This document shows positions 12,942 through 15,205 of a DNA stretch of 15,205 nucleotides, one piece after another. Under the pieces are notes generated by a model, which saw nothing but the letters and a program-made list of their open reading frames with translations, was not told where the DNA came from and made no database searches. Source of the DNA: CAYUKK01 sp964445305 (GTDB lineage Bacteria; Acidobacteriota; Aminicenantia; Aminicenantales; UBA8522). The stretch lies in assembly GCA_964445305.1 (NCBI GenBank), contig CAYUKK010000142.1, positions 1 to 15,205 on the forward strand, given 5' to 3'. Each line of letters opens with the position of its first letter. Position 1 is the first letter of the stretch. A program made the position numbers and the translations under genes.

Positions 12942-15035
12942 ATGCGGTCGTACCCGATCGAGAGAGTCAGGAACATCGGCATCATGGCCCATATCGATGC
13001 GGGGAAGACTACGACAACGGAGCGGATTCTCTTCTACACGGGTATCACCTACAAGATGGGTGAAGTGGATGAGGGTACGGCTGTCATGGATTGGATGGTC
13101 CAGGAGCAGGAACGTGGCATAACGATTACCTCCGCTGCCACCACCTGCACCTGGAATGATCATCGGATCAACATCATCGATACCCCTGGGCACGTCGACT
13201 TCACAGCCGAAGTCGAGAGATCGCTCCGGGTTCTCGATGGAGCGATCATTATCCTTTGTGCTGTCGGCGGAGTTGAGCCCCAGACAGAAACTGTCTGGCG
13301 CCAAGCTGATAAATACCGGGTCCCCCGGATTGTTTACATCAACAAGATGGATCGGGTGGGCGCCGACCCGGACAGCGCGGTTAGGCAAATCTGGACGCGG
13401 CTCAATGCTCGACCCTTGGTCATCCAGATGCCCCTTGGTCGGGAAGAGAATTTCCGCGGCGTCATCGACCTCGTCGGCATGCGCCAGATTGACTGGGGCG
13501 ACAGTCTACTCGGCACCGAGTTTGAGGTGGGCGAGATTTCCGAGGAGTATAGAAAAGAAGCGCAGGCCAGACGGAGCGAAATGCTCGAGGCTTTAAGCGA
13601 TGCGGATGAAAAGCTGATGGAAAAATATTTGAGTGGAGAGGAGATTTCGGCGACGGAAATCAAGCACGTGATTCGCCGAGCCACCCTCTCGCTCCAGCTT
13701 GTGCCTGTTCTCATGGGGGCCTCCTTTCGAAACAAGGGAGTTCATCCCCTCCTTGATGCCATCGTCGACTTTCTCCCCTCGCCCGTCGACATCCCGCCCG
13801 TCGTCGGCCATCATCCCCGAACCATGGCCCGCGAAACGAGGCATGCTTCTGACGCCGAGCCCTTTTCGGCTTTGGTCTTCAAGATCATGTCCGACCCTTT
13901 CTTGGGTTCGCTCGCTTATTTCCGCGTTTACTCGGGCAAAACACGGGTTGGGGCAGTCCTCTATAACGCCACTAAAGACGAGGAAGAACGGGTATCCAGA
14001 CTTCTGGAGATGCACGCCAATAAGCGAAAAGAGTTGAAAGAGGTCTACGCGGGCGATATTGCCGCTCTGGCCACGACCAAGAACCTTTCTACCGGCGACA
14101 CGCTGTGCGTACGGCACCATCCGATCATTCTTGAATCGATCAAGTTTCCCGAGCCGGTTATATCGGCCACCATTGAACCAAAGACGAAAGTCGAACACGG
14201 CAAGCTTGAAATCGCCCTGAAAAAGCTCGAGCGGGAAGATCCCACCTTCAAGGTAGCCCAAGACCCCCAGACGGGCCAGACTCTTGTTTACGGGATGGGC
14301 GAGCTCCATCTGGAGATTATCCAGGATCGTTTGGAGAGAGAATACGGCGTCCGTGCCAACCTGGGAAGACCCCAGGTCGCTTACAAAGAGACTATTACCA
14401 AGGTGGCTGAGGGAGAGGGTAAGTACGTTCGCCAGACTGGAGGACGAGGCCAATACGGGCACTGTCGGGTCGTGGTCGAACCCCTGCCGAGAGAGAGCGG
14501 CTTCGTTTTTGTTGATGAGACGAAGGGCGATGTTATCCCAAGGGATTTTATCCCCTTCATCCGAGAGGGCATTCGGGAAGCCATGGAAGCGGGCCTTATC
14601 GCTGGATTCCCGGTCGTTGACCTGAAGGTTTCTCTGATTGGTGGTTCCTACCATGAAGTCGATTCCTCACCCATGGGTTACAAGATTGCTGGAACTCTGG
14701 CTTTTCGGGATGCAGCCAGTCGCGCTAACGCAGTGCTCCTCGAACCGATCATGCAACTGGAAGTGGTTACGCCCGAAGATTACCTGGGGAGCATTGTGGG
14801 AGATCTCCATGCCCGGCGGGGAAAGGTCGAAGGCATGGAAATGAGGGGTGGGTCGAGGGTGCTCAAGGGCCTGGTGCCCTTGGCGGAAATGTTCGGCTAC
14901 GCAACCATCCTCCGGACTCTTACCCAAGGGCGTGGCGTTTTTTCGATGGAGCTATGGCGATACGAGCCGGTTCCGCCACAGGTGGCGGAGGAGATCATTG
15001 CTCGATTTGAGGGGCGGCTTCCCATCCATGGATGA
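12942..15035 (+). CDS. fusA: Elongation factor G
   Basis: EF-G is the GTPase that drives translocation and, with RRF, ribosome recycling. The 697 residues give all five domains. The G domain has AHIDAGKT (16-23), RGITIT (58-63), DTPGH (80-84), NKMD (134-137) and GAS (259-261). Domain II is near KIMSDPFLGSLAYFRVYSGK. Domain III has YGMGELHLEII. Domain IV has GGRGQYGH and the tip-side histidine H571 in SYHEVDSS. Domain V has MFGYATILRTLTQGRG. Several usually constant stretches differ: SSPMGYK where most EF-Gs have SSEMAFK, and MELWRY near the C-terminus. It still looks like a full functional EF-G in the standard str-operon position. A paralogous EF-G elsewhere in the genome cannot be excluded. 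Confidence 0.97.
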   Translation: MRSYPIERVRNIGIMAHIDAGKTTTTERILFYTGITYKMGEVDEGTAVMDWMVQEQERGITITSAATTCTWNDHRINIIDTPGHVDFTAEVERSLRVLDGAIIILCAVGGVEPQTETVWRQADKYRVPRIVYINKMDRVGADPDSAVRQIWTRLNARPLVIQMPLGREENFRGVIDLVGMRQIDWGDSLLGTEFEVGEISEEYRKEAQARRSEMLEALSDADEKLMEKYLSGEEISATEIKHVIRRATLSLQLVPVLMGASFRNKGVHPLLDAIVDFLPSPVDIPPVVGHHPRTMARETRHASDAEPFSALVFKIMSDPFLGSLAYFRVYSGKTRVGAVLYNATKDEEERVSRLLEMHANKRKELKEVYAGDIAALATTKNLSTGDTLCVRHHPIILESIKFPEPVISATIEPKTKVEHGKLEIALKKLEREDPTFKVAQDPQTGQTLVYGMGELHLEIIQDRLEREYGVRANLGRPQVAYKETITKVAEGEGKYVRQTGGRGQYGHCRVVVEPLPRESGFVFVDETKGDVIPRDFIPFIREGIREAMEAGLIAGFPVVDLKVSLIGGSYHEVDSSPMGYKIAGTLAFRDAASRANAVLLEPIMQLEVVTPEDYLGSIVGDLHARRGKVEGMEMRGGSRVLKGLVPLAEMFGYATILRTLTQGRGVFSMELWRYEPVPPQVAEEIIARFEGRLPIHG

Positions 15036-15070
15036 ACAAGGCAAATGGCAAGGATGGAAGATATAGCCGC

Positions 15071-15077
15071 AAGGAGG
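15071..15077 (+). promoter_or_regulatory. Strong ribosome-binding site of the second tuf
   Basis: AAGGAGG is close to a perfect anti-Shine-Dalgarno match and sits 6 bases before the tuf ATG at 15084. The 48-base fusA-tuf gap shows no terminator or promoter, so tuf is probably co-transcribed with fusA. Confidence 0.85.
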
Positions 15078-15083
15078 TAAGGA

Positions 15084-15205
15084 ATGGCGAAGGCAAAGTT
15101 TGAGCGGACGAAGCCGCATTTGAATGTTGGGACGATCGGGCATGTCGACCATGGGAAGACGACGTTGACGTCGGCGATTACGAAGGTATTGCATCGGGTA
15201 AACCC
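15084..15205 (+). CDS. tuf: Elongation factor Tu, N-terminal start (partial, 3' truncated by window)
   Basis: The 40 complete codons begin MAKAKFERTKPHLNVGTIGH and include the G1 nucleotide-binding loop GHVDHGKT (19-26), which identifies EF-Tu. The reading frame is open to the window end. This is the last gene of the str operon (rpsL-rpsG-fusA-tuf). All six threonines are ACG and 25 of 40 codons end in G. It is a second tuf copy; the first ends at base 128, and the two fragments do not overlap in sequence, so their identity cannot be compared here. Confidence 0.97.
   Translation, partial: MAKAKFERTKPHLNVGTIGHVDHGKTTLTSAITKVLHRVN

Overview
This window is a bacterial housekeeping gene block with all genes on the + strand: tuf (3' end) - rpmG - tRNA-Trp - secE - nusG - rplK - rplA - rplJ - rplL - rpoB - rpoC - rpsL - rpsG - fusA - tuf (5' end). 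It joins what in E. coli are two distant loci, the tufB/secE-nusG/rplKAJL-rpoBC cluster and the str operon (rpsL-rpsG-fusA-tufA). There are no mobile elements, CRISPR arrays or accessory genes. The longest gene-free stretches are 105 bases (tRNA-Trp to secE) and 123 bases (rpoC to rpsL).

Region by region. Bases 1-128 hold the last 41 codons of an EF-Tu gene. Bases 183-449 hold ribosomal protein L33 and a tRNA-Trp. Bases 555-1309 encode SecE (membrane translocon subunit) and NusG (transcription elongation and coupling factor). Bases 1319-3388 encode the 50S stalk-region proteins L11, L1, L10 and L7/L12. Bases 3447-11893 encode the two large RNA polymerase subunits, with a 1-base overlap. A strong sigma70-type promoter (TTGACA, 17-base spacer, TATCAT) lies just after rpoC and should drive rpsL, rpsG, fusA and the second tuf. 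Genes are tightly packed, and three junctions fuse the upstream TAG stop with the next Shine-Dalgarno (TAGGAGG). Non-ATG starts are common: GTG for rplA and rplJ, TTG for rpsL, and possibly TTG for rpoB.

The genes together supply the RNA polymerase core, the ribosomal GTPase-associated region, and the factors EF-G and EF-Tu that work on it. The most unusual item is in RpoB. About 60 extra residues carrying eight cysteines in four CxC/CxxC pairs interrupt the protrusion domain near the N-terminus. The first four cysteines have exactly the spacing of the RpoC zinc-binding domain encoded in the next gene. This looks like a double zinc-ribbon insertion in the beta subunit.

Organism. The sequence is moderately GC-rich. 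RNA polymerase carries beta and beta' insertions of the kind seen in Proteobacteria and related Gram-negative phyla (flap-region coiled coil in beta, SI3-like insert in the beta' trigger loop). The ancestral-style gene order and the divergent proteins suggest an uncultured Gram-negative lineage, possibly Acidobacteriota/Aminicenantes-like; that placement is a guess. The window starts and ends inside tuf genes at nearly symmetric distances, which may be an assembly break at a repeated gene.
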